Program-made: the position numbers and the translations under genes | From: JAKVBK01 sp022447275 | Lineage (GTDB): Bacteria; Pseudomonadota; Alphaproteobacteria; Rhodobacterales; Rhodobacteraceae | Assembly: GCA_047125605.1 (NCBI GenBank) | Contig: CP138932.1 | Location: forward strand, 3,162,001-3,226,000 | DNA length: 64,000 bases | Direction of reading: 5' to 3' | In this document: piece by piece, positions 50,639 to 59,286 of the stretch | Layout of the letters: each line of letters opens with the position of its first letter | Position numbering within the stretch: position 1 is the first letter of the stretch | Notes under the pieces: generated by a model | Database searches by the model: none | What the model saw: only the letters and a program-made list of their open reading frames with translations | What the model was told of the DNA's origin: nothing

Positions 50639-51589
50639 ATGGACCTGCCCCCCCTTACCATTCTCATGGCGGCCCCACGCGGCTTCTGTGCCGGTGTCGA
50701 TCGCGCGATCAAGATCGTGGAAATGGCCTTGGACAAGTGGGGCCCCCCCGTCTACGTGCGCCATGAGATCGTGCACAATAAATTCGTCGTCAACGGATTG
50801 CGTGACAAAGGCGCGGTCTTCGTCAAAGAGCTCGATGAATGCCCGGATGATCGGCCCGTGGTTTTTTCCGCCCATGGGGTACCAAAGGCCATTCCCGCAG
50901 AGGCTGCGCGCCGCGAGATGCTCTATGTCGATGCAACCTGCCCGCTGGTGTCAAAGGTCCATATTGAGGCTGCGCGCCATGCGGATCGCGGGCTCCAGAT
51001 CGTGATGATTGGCCATGCTGGACATCCTGAAACCATCGGCACCATGGGGCAATTGCCCGAGGGGGACGTTCTGCTGGTAGAGGTGCCTGAGGATGTAGAG
51101 GGCCTACAGGTGCGGGACCCCGAAGCCTTAGCCTATGTGACCCAGACAACCCTGTCGATTGACGATACTGCGGATGTGGTGGCGGCCTTGCAGGCGCGCT
51201 TTCCCAAGATTGTCGGCCCGCACAAGGAAGACATCTGCTATGCCACAACCAACCGGCAGGAGGCCGTGAAGGCTGTTGCGCCATATGTGGATGCCTTGCT
51301 GGTTGTGGGCGCACCAAACTCGTCAAACTCGAAGCGGCTGGTCGAGGTTGGGGCAAGGGCGGGCTGTGCTTATTCGCAACTCGTACAACGCGCTGTCGAT
51401 ATTGACTGGCGCGCTCTGGAAGGCATTCGAACGCTCGGCATCACCGCTGGCGCCAGCGCGCCTGACGTGCTGATTCAAGAGGTTGTCGATGCCTTCCGCG
51501 CAAAGTTCGATGTGACGGTCGAAATTGTCGAGACCGCGCAGGAGAATGTGGAATTCAAGGTGCCGCGGGTGCTGCGGCTGCCCGCCTAA
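50639..51589 (+). CDS. ispH: 4-hydroxy-3-methylbut-2-enyl diphosphate reductase
   Basis: 316-residue [4Fe-4S] enzyme, the last step of the MEP pathway, producing IPP and DMAPP. Three cluster cysteines are present: PRGFCAGVDRA near residue 17, DATCPLVSKVH near 100, and EDICYATTNRQ near 200. GAPNSSNS and CAYSQLVQRAVDI follow the family. The start MDLPPLTIL at 50639 has a CGGAG six bases upstream; the earlier ATG at 50624 is too close to its AAGG. Downstream genes are close: DUF3429, then a methyltransferase and rnhA. Confidence 0.95.
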   Translation: MDLPPLTILMAAPRGFCAGVDRAIKIVEMALDKWGPPVYVRHEIVHNKFVVNGLRDKGAVFVKELDECPDDRPVVFSAHGVPKAIPAEAARREMLYVDATCPLVSKVHIEAARHADRGLQIVMIGHAGHPETIGTMGQLPEGDVLLVEVPEDVEGLQVRDPEALAYVTQTTLSIDDTADVVAALQARFPKIVGPHKEDICYATTNRQEAVKAVAPYVDALLVVGAPNSSNSKRLVEVGARAGCAYSQLVQRAVDIDWRALEGIRTLGITAGASAPDVLIQEVVDAFRAKFDVTVEIVETAQENVEFKVPRVLRLPA

Positions 51590-51670
51590 GCAGTGACGGG
51601 TCGTGCAAGTTGCCGCCCCGGCCGCACGAAAGCGCTGGACCTCACCTGCGGGCGCGATAAACCTCTTGCC

Positions 51671-52129
51671 ATGTTTGAGACACCCGTTCCACGCGCAGCG
51701 CTCCTTTTGGGCTTTGCAGGCGTCCTGCCCTTTGGCTGGGGCGTGCTGACCCTTCTGTCCGATGCCGCTTTTGGTCTGACGATGCAAACGATCGGCCCGC
51801 GTTTTGTGGGGCCCTATGTGTTGTTGTCCTATGGTACGGTGATCTTGTCCTTCATGTCGGGCGTGTTGTGGGGCTTTGCCACCCGCGCCGAAGGCGCAAC
51901 TGCCGCGCTGGGCTACAGCTTGTCCGTGATCCCGGCGCTTTGGGGATTTTTTATGGTGGGCAATGGGCCGATCTCGGCGGCGACAAACCTAATCATCGGT
52001 TTCATTGGCGTTCTGATGATCGACTACTTTTTCTGGATCAACCGTCTTGCCCCGCCTTGGTGGATGGCCCTGCGGATCCCGCTTACGGCTTTGGTCTGCG
52101 CATGCCTTCTCGCTCCGGTGCTGATATGA
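51671..52129 (+). CDS. DUF3429 membrane protein
   Basis: 152-residue inner-membrane protein, about five transmembrane helices, with the family block PRAALLLGFAGVLPFGWGV and YGTVILSFMSGVLWG. Function unknown. The start at 51671 begins the conserved part; the in-frame extension back to 51593 is not conserved. Its stop overlaps the methyltransferase start (ATGA). Confidence 0.86.
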   Translation: MFETPVPRAALLLGFAGVLPFGWGVLTLLSDAAFGLTMQTIGPRFVGPYVLLSYGTVILSFMSGVLWGFATRAEGATAALGYSLSVIPALWGFFMVGNGPISAATNLIIGFIGVLMIDYFFWINRLAPPWWMALRIPLTALVCACLLAPVLI

Positions 52130-52722
52130 GTGGCGGAGATCGCGAAACGCTGTCGGTCTACGCCAAGCAGGCCGAACGCTATGCCAACGCCTTTGATACG
52201 GCGCGCAAAGATTCCTGGCTGGAGGCATTTATCACGGCGCTTCCGGCGGGCGCACCGGTGCTGGAGCTGGGCTGCGGGCCGGGCCGGATTGCCGCGCTGC
52301 TGAAGGCTGCAGGCCTGGAGGTGGATGCGGTGGATGCCTCAGCAGAGATGGCCGATGTCGCCAAGCGCCAGCACGATGTCGACGTGCGCGTCGCCAGTTT
52401 TGACCAGATTACTGGCACCGATTGCTATGATGGCATCTGGGCCAATTTCAGCCTGCTCCATGCGCCCAAAGCGGATATGCCGGGCCATCTTGCACGCCTT
52501 GCCACGGCCTTGCGGCCCGGGGGACGGGTTCATATTGGCCTGAAGGAAGGCGATGGCGAAGCGCGCGATGGGCTGGGCCGGTTCTATGCATATTACCGCG
52601 AAGAGGAATTGCGCGGCCTGCTCAGCGATGTCGGCTGGACGGTCACGCAGGTTGATCGCGGCGCAAGCGAGGGGCTCGATGGCACCGTTGCCCCGTGGCT
52701 GATCGTGACGGCCCATGGCTGA
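52126..52722 (+). CDS. SAM-dependent class I methyltransferase
   Basis: 198-residue methyltransferase with the SAM-binding motif VLELGCGPGRIAALL near residue 45 and a post-I acidic VDAVDAS, then YDGIWANFSLLHAPKADMP near residue 105 and LRPGGRVHIGLKEG. The substrate is unknown. The ATG at 52126 overlaps DUF3429 by four bases; the eight-base overlap with rnhA completes a translationally coupled string. An alternative start at 51868 lies inside DUF3429 and is rejected. Confidence 0.9.
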   Translation: MSGGDRETLSVYAKQAERYANAFDTARKDSWLEAFITALPAGAPVLELGCGPGRIAALLKAAGLEVDAVDASAEMADVAKRQHDVDVRVASFDQITGTDCYDGIWANFSLLHAPKADMPGHLARLATALRPGGRVHIGLKEGDGEARDGLGRFYAYYREEELRGLLSDVGWTVTQVDRGASEGLDGTVAPWLIVTAHG

Positions 52723-53164
52723 GCTGTTCGCCTATACGGACGGGGCGTGCTCCGGCAATCCCGGCCCGGGCGGCTGGGGCGCCCTTTTGATCGCGCGCGA
52801 TGGCGATAGGGTCGTGAAGGAGCGCGAATTGTCCGGCGGAGAGCCAGGCACGACTAACAATCGCATGGAGCTTCTGGCCGCGATCAATGCGCTGGAAAGC
52901 CTGTCGCGTCCCTCCACCATCACGGTCGTGACCGACAGCCAGTACGTCAAGAACGGGGTCACCCAGTGGATACATGGCTGGAAGCGCAACGGTTGGAAAA
53001 CTGCAGCGAAGAAACCCGTGAAAAATGCCGAGCTTTGGCAGCGCCTTGATGCAGCGCAGGCCCGCCACGATGTGGCTTGGGCATGGGTCAAAGGGCATGC
53101 CGGCCACCCCGAGAATGAACGCGCTGATGCTCTGGCGCGCGGGGGCATGGCACCTTTCAAGTAA
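52715..53164 (+). CDS. rnhA: Ribonuclease HI
   Basis: 149-residue enzyme that cleaves RNA in RNA-DNA hybrids. The catalytic acidic residues are visible: Asp in YTDGACSGNPGPGGWG, Glu in NNRMELLAAI, Asp in VTDSQYVKNGVTQWIHGWK, and Asp in HPENERADALA. Length and motifs match the family. It overlaps the methyltransferase gene by eight bases. Confidence 0.97.
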   Translation: MAELFAYTDGACSGNPGPGGWGALLIARDGDRVVKERELSGGEPGTTNNRMELLAAINALESLSRPSTITVVTDSQYVKNGVTQWIHGWKRNGWKTAAKKPVKNAELWQRLDAAQARHDVAWAWVKGHAGHPENERADALARGGMAPFK

Positions 53165-53289
53165 CCTTGCCTTACAGTGCGACACGCAGGCCACAAGCCG
53201 TGGACGGGATGCCGCATTTAAAAATAAGCTGTGCTTTGGGGGGTGGTTTTGGCCTAGTTTGGGGCTGCAAACCACAGGCGAGGCAAAAA

Positions 53290-53691
53290 ATGCTAAATGA
53301 ATTTCGCAGTTTTATCGCCCGGGGCAATGTCATGGACATGGCCGTCGGGATCATCATCGGGGCCGCGTTCACCGCGATCGTACAGTCGCTGGTCAATGAT
53401 CTGATCAACCCGATCATCGGCATCTTTACCGGTGGCGTCGACATGTCGGGCCTCGGCATCACCCTTGCCGGTGAAGGCGAAGATGCGGCGGTCTTTGCTT
53501 ATGGCAATTTCCTGATGGCGATCCTGAATTTCCTGATCGTGGCGTGGGCCGTGTTCATGCTGGTCAAGTCGGTCAACCGGATCAAGGACATGGCCAGCAA
53601 GGAAGAAGAGGCCGCGCCCGAGGCCGATCCCGGCCCCAGCGAGAAGGACATCCTGATCGAGATCCGGGACGCCCTGCAGGCAGCCAAGTAA
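53290..53691 (+). CDS. mscL: Large-conductance mechanosensitive channel
   Basis: 133-residue channel opening under membrane tension to release solutes on osmotic downshock. Pore helix region FRSFIARGNVMDMAVGIIIGAAFTAIVQSLVNDLINPIIG is the family signature; the second helix lies near residues 76-98 and the cytoplasmic helix bundle is at the acidic C-terminus. ATG at 53290 preceded by CGAGGC. In-frame upstream starts at 53167 run into the rnhA region and are rejected. Confidence 0.96.
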   Translation: MLNEFRSFIARGNVMDMAVGIIIGAAFTAIVQSLVNDLINPIIGIFTGGVDMSGLGITLAGEGEDAAVFAYGNFLMAILNFLIVAWAVFMLVKSVNRIKDMASKEEEAAPEADPGPSEKDILIEIRDALQAAK

Positions 53692-53699
53692 TCAGATGC

Positions 53700-53736
53700 A
53701 ATTGGGGCGGGCCCCATGCGTGCGCCCGCTCCAATT
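53700..53736. terminator. Bidirectional terminator between mscL and enoyl-CoA hydratase
   Basis: Thirteen-pair stem: 53700-53712 (AATTGGGGCGGGC) with 53724-53736 (GCCCGCTCCAATT), one G-T wobble, 11-base loop. The two genes converge here. No T-run, so efficiency is uncertain. Confidence 0.55.
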
Positions 53737-53751
53737 CCCTGTTCCAGTTCC

Positions 53752-54387
53752 CTAGGTGGGGCTGGCATGCCCGGCGGTGATCATTGCTTTGATCCCCTTC
53801 AAAACGGCTGCGTCTGCTTCCAGGGCGGGTGCCGCAAGCGATGCGATGGTGGCATCCATCTGATCGGCTGGTGTCAGGCGATCGACCAGCCCCCATGACA
53901 AAGCTGTGTGTGCGTCGATCTTGTCGGCAGCGGCCAACAACATCTTGGCGCGGGCCGGGCCCACCAAGGCCCGCAGCCGCCCCGGATCAGACGGCTGGGG
54001 CAGAAAGCCCAGTTTGATAGCAGGATAAAAGAACTTGGCCTCCGGCACGCTGATGCGCAAATCACAGGCCAGCGCCATACCGAAAGCCCCCCCGGCCAGC
54101 GTGCCATTGAGGGCCGCGATCGAAAGACCGTCAAACGCCGCAATCGCGCCTGATAGCGCCTCCCAGATCCCATCCCGGGCCAGTCCTGCGCGGGCCTGAT
54201 CCAGATCGGCACCGGCCGAAAACACCTTTCCCTGGCCGGTAATCACCAATACCTTGTCTGCCTGCGCCTGTGCGGCCTGCACTGCGCTGGTCAAGTCGGC
54301 GAGCATGTCGCGGGTCAGGGAGTTTGCCTTATCGGGCCGGTTGAGCGTCAGGGTGCAAATGCCGTCAGACCGGGTGCAGGAGATCAT
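53752..54387 (-). CDS. Enoyl-CoA hydratase/isomerase family protein
   Basis: 211-residue crotonase-fold protein, shorter than the ~260-residue classical ECH. The oxyanion-forming pairs are visible in GKVFSAGADLDQ near residue 53 and ALNGTLAGGAFGMALACDLRISV near residue 95. The second catalytic Glu position of ECH is not obvious, so isomerase or a non-standard activity is possible. Its start overlaps the SDR stop by four bases (ATGA), so the two are co-translated and probably act in one beta-oxidation-like pathway. Confidence 0.88.
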   Translation of the reverse strand: MISCTRSDGICTLTLNRPDKANSLTRDMLADLTSAVQAAQAQADKVLVITGQGKVFSAGADLDQARAGLARDGIWEALSGAIAAFDGLSIAALNGTLAGGAFGMALACDLRISVPEAKFFYPAIKLGFLPQPSDPGRLRALVGPARAKMLLAAADKIDAHTALSWGLVDRLTPADQMDATIASLAAPALEADAAVLKGIKAMITAGHASPT

Positions 54388-55169
54388 GTGGTCACCCCCA
54401 CCGTCTTGCGGATCTCAGGGTCCCGCAGGGAAATTTCCTGACCCAACCAGTCATCCGCATCCGGGCCGCACATCCAGAGCAGGGCCAAGGCCGGCCAATC
54501 TGCGGGGATGTGATCGCTCCAGTCCAGAGCACTGACCGGATTGATGCCCGAGGCTTTGATCTCTCGCTGCATCTGGGTTGCCACTGTGCCCGGTGACAGG
54601 CCCATGGCGCGGATCCCGTTTTCAGCTTCTTCCTTGTGGAGCATGGCGGTCAGCATGGCGGCGCCGGCCTTTGATGCGCAATAGTGTGACCACCCCTCGA
54701 TTGCGTTATGTGCAGCGCCTGAAGAGATCGTCAGAATGGTGCCATTGCCCCTTGCCTTCATGCCCGGCAGCGCAGCGTGCATCCCGTGATAGACGCCCTT
54801 GAGGTTGATATCGATGGCCATGCCCCAGCCCTCAGGCGCACTTTCATCGAGACGCGCGATAGGTTCGATGACCCCGGCGTTGTTGATCAGGATGTTAAGC
54901 GCCCCAAAGGTGTCGATCGTGGTTTCAACTGCGGCGGACACTTGCGCATAGTCGGCCACATCGCAGGCCACGGCCCGGGCCTTTTCGCCGATCTGCTGAG
55001 CGATCGCGGCGCTGTCATTCAGGCTGCGTGCGGCCAACACCACATTGGCGCCTGCGCGTGCGAACACCAGGGCGGCGGCGGCCCCGATGCCCCGGCTGGC
55101 CCCGGTGATCAGAGCTGTTTGTCCTGAAAGGTCAGGCAGATGTGATGGAAGGGAGGGGATTTCGGTCAT
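54384..55169 (-). CDS. Short-chain dehydrogenase/reductase, coupled to enoyl-CoA hydratase
   Basis: 261-residue classical SDR with TGASRGIGAAAALVFARAGANVVLAAR near residue 22, NNAG near residue 97, and SSGAAHNAIEGWSHYCASKAG (Ser/Tyr/Lys) near residue 152. Upstream of the enoyl-CoA hydratase with a four-base overlap: 3-hydroxyacyl-CoA or similar substrate is a reasonable guess. The start MTEIPSLPSHLPDLSGQTALITG at 55169 fits; a longer frame from 55235 adds an unconserved segment. Confidence 0.9.
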   Translation of the reverse strand: MTEIPSLPSHLPDLSGQTALITGASRGIGAAAALVFARAGANVVLAARSLNDSAAIAQQIGEKARAVACDVADYAQVSAAVETTIDTFGALNILINNAGVIEPIARLDESAPEGWGMAIDINLKGVYHGMHAALPGMKARGNGTILTISSGAAHNAIEGWSHYCASKAGAAMLTAMLHKEEAENGIRAMGLSPGTVATQMQREIKASGINPVSALDWSDHIPADWPALALLWMCGPDADDWLGQEISLRDPEIRKTVGVTT

Positions 55170-55352
55170 GAAGCAGTTCCTGTGTGTATCCTGAAGGGGC
55201 CACATCCGCTGAGGTGGGCCCGGATTGCCGACCATAACCTAGCTCTGCACCGCGCCACGTGAAAGCAATTGCATCGATCCTCCACCTTGACCGATGGCCT
55301 TCGCAGCCGGACACTCAACCCGACAGCCCCGATTCCAATGAAAGGATATTCC

Positions 55353-56876
55353 ATGACCCTCGCTCTGAAATCCGGCACAACTGCCTTAGCGCTGTGCATC
55401 TTCAGCCAGCCGCTGGCTGCGCTTACGGCCCAGGACGCATGGGAGGCCTGGAAGGGCCTCAGAGAAGCCAATGGCCAGCAGATTGAGACGGCCAGTGAAA
55501 GCTACGAGTCGGGCCTTGTTGTCATTACGGATGCCAACTTCACAATTGATTTTGAGGTGGAAGAGGACGAAGGCACCGGCACAGTCATGTATACTGTGCC
55601 CGAGATCCGGTTGGAGGAGCAGGGCGACGGCAGCGTATTGATCACCCAGACCAACGCCTATGACATTGCCTTCGCCGGCTTGGACGATTCCGGGGCCGCA
55701 GTGACCGGGGTGGTTGGGCTGTCCCATCCCGATCTTGTGGTGGTTGCCTCTGATGCGGAGGGGGGCACGCAATTCGCCCTGTCGGGGCCCTCGGCAGAAC
55801 TGTCTTTGAAGGAGGTTTCCGAGGACGGAGACCCGATCGATATAACGATGACCGTTGGCATGGGTGCGTTTGAGGGGGCGTACACGGCTGATGGTGAGGC
55901 TGCGATATCTTCGGTGTTTAACGGCGAGGATCTGACCATTGCCGTTGCCGGCACTGACCCGGAGGGAGATGGCACCTTTGCCGTTGATGGCACAATGTCT
56001 TCGGTGGGCGTTTCGTCTACATCCCAGGGGGGCAGTCTGTTTGGGGCTGTTGATCCTGCGGCCTTGATAGAGGCAGGCTTCGCCACCGACATGGAAATCA
56101 CCTATGGCGAGACGACCTTTGATTTCAAGTTCGAAGATGGGCGGGAAAGCGGAGCGGTAGAAACGTCGCTTGCAGGCGGCGAAACGCGCGTATCCCTTGA
56201 TGCAGATGCGGTGGCCTATGACGTCAGATATGACGGGCTTGATGTGGCTGTCATGGGGTCTGAGATCCCGTTGCCCCGCGTCGATGTTGGGATGGGTTCC
56301 TTTGGCATTTCTTTCCAGATGCCTCTTGGCGAAGCGGACGTGCCCCAGCCCTACGGGTTCCGTCTCGGGCTTGAAGATTTGAGTTTGAGCGATGGGATCT
56401 GGAACCTGTTTGACCCTGCTGCGGTGCTCCCGCGGGACATGGCCAGCCTTATTATTGACGTCAACGGCCAGATGCGGTGGCTGGTGGATATCTTGGACAC
56501 GGCCATGGCAGAGGCAGATAGCAGCGAGGACGTGCCTGCTGAAGTCGACAGCCTGACCATCGAAGAAGTGCTGTTGCAACTGGCCGGTGCAGAGCTGACC
56601 GCGACGGGGGGCTTTACCTTCGATTACAGTGATCTCAGCACGTTTGACGGAATGCCGCGCCCGGAAGGAGCGGTTACCGTGGTGCTGACCGGGGCCAACA
56701 GCCTGCTCGACAAGCTGGTGCAGATGGGGCTGGTGGATGCCGAGCAGGCCATGATGGCGCGCATGATGAGCGGCATGCTGCTGCAGCCCGGTGACGGGCC
56801 CGACACACTGGTCTCTGAGATCGCGGTGTCGCCCTCCGGGCAGATTACCGCGAACGGGGCGCCCTTGCCCTTCTGA
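55353..56876 (+). CDS. DUF2125 domain protein, secreted
   Basis: 507-residue protein with a signal peptide (residues 1-25; GTTALALCIFSQPLAA) and a beta-rich mature part with repeated Gly/Asp/Glu-rich strands, matching the DUF2125 family of alphaproteobacteria. Function unknown; proteins of this type are periplasmic or outer-membrane associated. Start at 55353 follows AAAGGA. Convergent with lpxK. Confidence 0.88.
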   Translation: MTLALKSGTTALALCIFSQPLAALTAQDAWEAWKGLREANGQQIETASESYESGLVVITDANFTIDFEVEEDEGTGTVMYTVPEIRLEEQGDGSVLITQTNAYDIAFAGLDDSGAAVTGVVGLSHPDLVVVASDAEGGTQFALSGPSAELSLKEVSEDGDPIDITMTVGMGAFEGAYTADGEAAISSVFNGEDLTIAVAGTDPEGDGTFAVDGTMSSVGVSSTSQGGSLFGAVDPAALIEAGFATDMEITYGETTFDFKFEDGRESGAVETSLAGGETRVSLDADAVAYDVRYDGLDVAVMGSEIPLPRVDVGMGSFGISFQMPLGEADVPQPYGFRLGLEDLSLSDGIWNLFDPAAVLPRDMASLIIDVNGQMRWLVDILDTAMAEADSSEDVPAEVDSLTIEEVLLQLAGAELTATGGFTFDYSDLSTFDGMPRPEGAVTVVLTGANSLLDKLVQMGLVDAEQAMMARMMSGMLLQPGDGPDTLVSEIAVSPSGQITANGAPLPF

Positions 56877-56882
56877 GCCATC

Positions 56883-57887
56883 TCAATGCTGGTCGGCCAA
56901 GCCGGCCAGCAGGGACGAGAGCTCGGCGCTTTCAGCAATTTTCAACCGCACAGGCAGGGCGAGCACTTTGCCCCGCCAATCCGGCGGCAGGCGCACGGCG
57001 TCTTTTTCCGTTGTGACCAGTTGAGCGCCCTGTTCCTGTGCTGTGCGATGCAGGCGGCTGAGCAGGGGGCGGGCCAGGGGCTGGTGATCGCCCAGGGCGA
57101 GGGTGTCGATCACGTCTGCGCCGGTTTGTCGAAGCGTTTGGAAAAACTTCTCAGGATGGCCAATGCCGGCAAAGGCAATGGCACGCAGCCCTTGCCAGGC
57201 CATGCCGGTTTGCAAAGGCTCAAGCGCCGCTGTGAGGTGCGGCAGGCCTGCAGGCAGCGCTGCGCCCCATTGCGCCTTGAAGAGGTCTTGGGCGGCCCCG
57301 TCTCCGATCGACAGCACGGCGTCAGCCCGTGACAGGCCCGTCGCTACGGGTTCTCGCAGGGGGCCAGCGGGCAGACATCGTCCGTTGCCGAAACCCCGGA
57401 AGGCATCGACCACCACGAACGACATGTCTTTCTCAAGCGTTGGGTTCTGAAAACCGTCATCCAGCAGGATATGGCTGGCCCCGAGCGCCTCTGCAGCGCG
57501 TGCGCCTGCGGCCCTGTCCCGGGCGACGATCACCTTGCCAAAGGCTGCAAGAAGCAAGGGTTCATCCCCTACATCGGCAGCGCTGTGCTGGGCCAAATCC
57601 ACTTGGACGGGGCCCTTTAGGCGGCCCCCATGCCCCCGGCTGACCACAACCGCATTCTGGCCAATCTCCATCATCAAAGCGGTCACGGTGGGGGTTTTGC
57701 CCGTCCCGCCCGCATTGAGGTTTCCAACGCAGATCACCGGACAATTGGCGCGGTAGCCCGACTCGCTGCCCTTGCGCAGGCGCCGGGCGGTTGCCGCCGC
57801 ATAGGCTGCGCCCAGAGGGGCAAGCAGGCGCGCGGCAAGGCGCGGGGCCTCGGGCGGGCTGAACCAGAAGGCGGGCGCGCGACTCAT
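56883..57887 (-). CDS. lpxK: Tetraacyldisaccharide 4'-kinase
   Basis: 334-residue lipid A kinase phosphorylating the 4' position of the disaccharide. P-loop variant at GNLNAGGTGKTP near residue 55, then VVSRGHGG, LLDDGFQ(N) near residue 150 (the catalytic-loop DDGFQN typical of LpxK), and GIGHPEKFF near residue 250. The ATG at 57887 overlaps the upstream WaaA-like gene by four bases, so translation is coupled. LPS-assembly context fits. Confidence 0.95.
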   Translation of the reverse strand: MSRAPAFWFSPPEAPRLAARLLAPLGAAYAAATARRLRKGSESGYRANCPVICVGNLNAGGTGKTPTVTALMMEIGQNAVVVSRGHGGRLKGPVQVDLAQHSAADVGDEPLLLAAFGKVIVARDRAAGARAAEALGASHILLDDGFQNPTLEKDMSFVVVDAFRGFGNGRCLPAGPLREPVATGLSRADAVLSIGDGAAQDLFKAQWGAALPAGLPHLTAALEPLQTGMAWQGLRAIAFAGIGHPEKFFQTLRQTGADVIDTLALGDHQPLARPLLSRLHRTAQEQGAQLVTTEKDAVRLPPDWRGKVLALPVRLKIAESAELSSLLAGLADQH

Positions 57888-59116
57888 TCTGACAAGCCGG
57901 ATTGCGTCGGGGCGGCCTGCGCCGCGTCGGGCTGGTCCTCGAGGTCCAGCGCCCTGTGCGCCTGCCGACACACGGCATTCAAAAGCGGGGCCCCAAGGCT
58001 TGATATCTTCCAGCCCGCCAGGGCTTTCTGGGCAGCCGTCTCAGGGATCAGGAGGCTTGCAAGGGCCGCGCCAAGATGGTTGGTTGAGCCGATCCGTGTC
58101 AGGGCTCCGGCTGCGTCCAGCGCGAGAAGGTTGGGATCAATTGGGCCATGTACCGGGCCGAGGATGGCCGCGGACCCAAGCGCGGCAGCGTCCATGGCGG
58201 ATATGCCGTTCTCACCATCGGGGTCGGCAAACCAGCATGCCGGCGCAACACGCAGCCACAGACCGGCCTCGTCCGGGCCTTCGGCAATAAATACATCAGT
58301 ATCTTGGTCCGGTACCCCCTCTGCGTCGCGCTCTGCCACCCGCAGGTCTTTCTCGCGCAGGGTCTGGGCCCAGTGTGGCCCTTCGCCCTCGGGCACCATG
58401 ATGATGGTCAACAGCTTGTTAGCATGGGCGGACGCCTGACGCTGCGCAGTAAGCAGGCCCCCCAGTTCGGCCCGTTTGGGCAGAATGGCCAACCATGTTG
58501 GGCGTCCTGCGATTTGCGTGCTGATCTCATCCAGTTCGCTGCTGTTCACGGGCAGCGGGTGGTGCAAGCTGGCCAAAACGCCACCGTCGGCCATTGGCAC
58601 GTCCCGATGGGTTTCTTCCACGAGGCGACGCCGGATGTTGGGCCCTTCCGGAAGCACTTTGTTGAACTCCCGAAGCAAAGCCTCCGGGGGAAGTGTGTCC
58701 ATTGGGGGCAGGCAGAGGGCCGCGGGAATGCCCACTGCGCGGCGCATACGGGCCGTTTCAGGCGCATCGGGGGCCAGCCAAAGCGCCCAATCCGGGCGCC
58801 AATGGGCAATGAAAAGACCTACCGCATAGGATTTGTCTGGCGGGGCACGCAGTATCTGCACCGCGTGGCTCACCTGTTTGTCTGTCCCCTCGGGCCGCGT
58901 GATCACCACATTGACGGGCTTGGAGATGTCCTCGTTCAAAGCAGCGTGGAGCGTGTTTGCAAATGCCGTCGCCAGAGCAAGTGACACATGGGACGGACAG
59001 TGCAGCCACATCATCGCGCCGTCAGGCCGGGGCGGCCAATCGGCAGACAGGTCATTGTCGGTGCTGGGGGGCAGGGTGACGCCCAGCGATGTTTTCAACC
59101 GTCCAATCAGGGACAT
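57884..59116 (-). CDS. WaaA (Kdo transferase)-like protein lacking catalytic motifs
   Basis: 410-residue GT-B protein in the place of Kdo transferase, upstream of lpxK. Alignment by eye to WaaA is good in places: MMWLHCPSHVSLAL for the W-x-H-x-A-S-V-G-E block, FIAHWRPDWALWL for the Rossmann edge, and EAGLWLRVAPACWF with AMDAAALGSAAILGP near the end. But the catalytic Glu of SVGE aligns to Ser45, the ESELWPN motif reads APDAPET, and the STHPGEE motif is gone. It also lacks the usual N-terminal membrane anchor. It may be a non-catalytic partner or a changed-specificity transferase. Overlaps lpxK by four bases. Confidence 0.72.
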   Translation of the reverse strand: MSLIGRLKTSLGVTLPPSTDNDLSADWPPRPDGAMMWLHCPSHVSLALATAFANTLHAALNEDISKPVNVVITRPEGTDKQVSHAVQILRAPPDKSYAVGLFIAHWRPDWALWLAPDAPETARMRRAVGIPAALCLPPMDTLPPEALLREFNKVLPEGPNIRRRLVEETHRDVPMADGGVLASLHHPLPVNSSELDEISTQIAGRPTWLAILPKRAELGGLLTAQRQASAHANKLLTIIMVPEGEGPHWAQTLREKDLRVAERDAEGVPDQDTDVFIAEGPDEAGLWLRVAPACWFADPDGENGISAMDAAALGSAAILGPVHGPIDPNLLALDAAGALTRIGSTNHLGAALASLLIPETAAQKALAGWKISSLGAPLLNAVCRQAHRALDLEDQPDAAQAAPTQSGLSE

Positions 59117-59286
59117 GGGCGCCTCGCATTGGCTGGTTTCAGAGACGGCAGGTGGTTCCCCCCAAGGCGCAAACGTGCGCGCGCAACCGGGTCAGGGCAG
59201 GCAGGCAGCAGCGCAAGCGGCATCAGGCAGTCTCTTTCACACTGGGGCATGTCATGGGGGACTGTCCCCCAGCGGGCGGTCCATGT

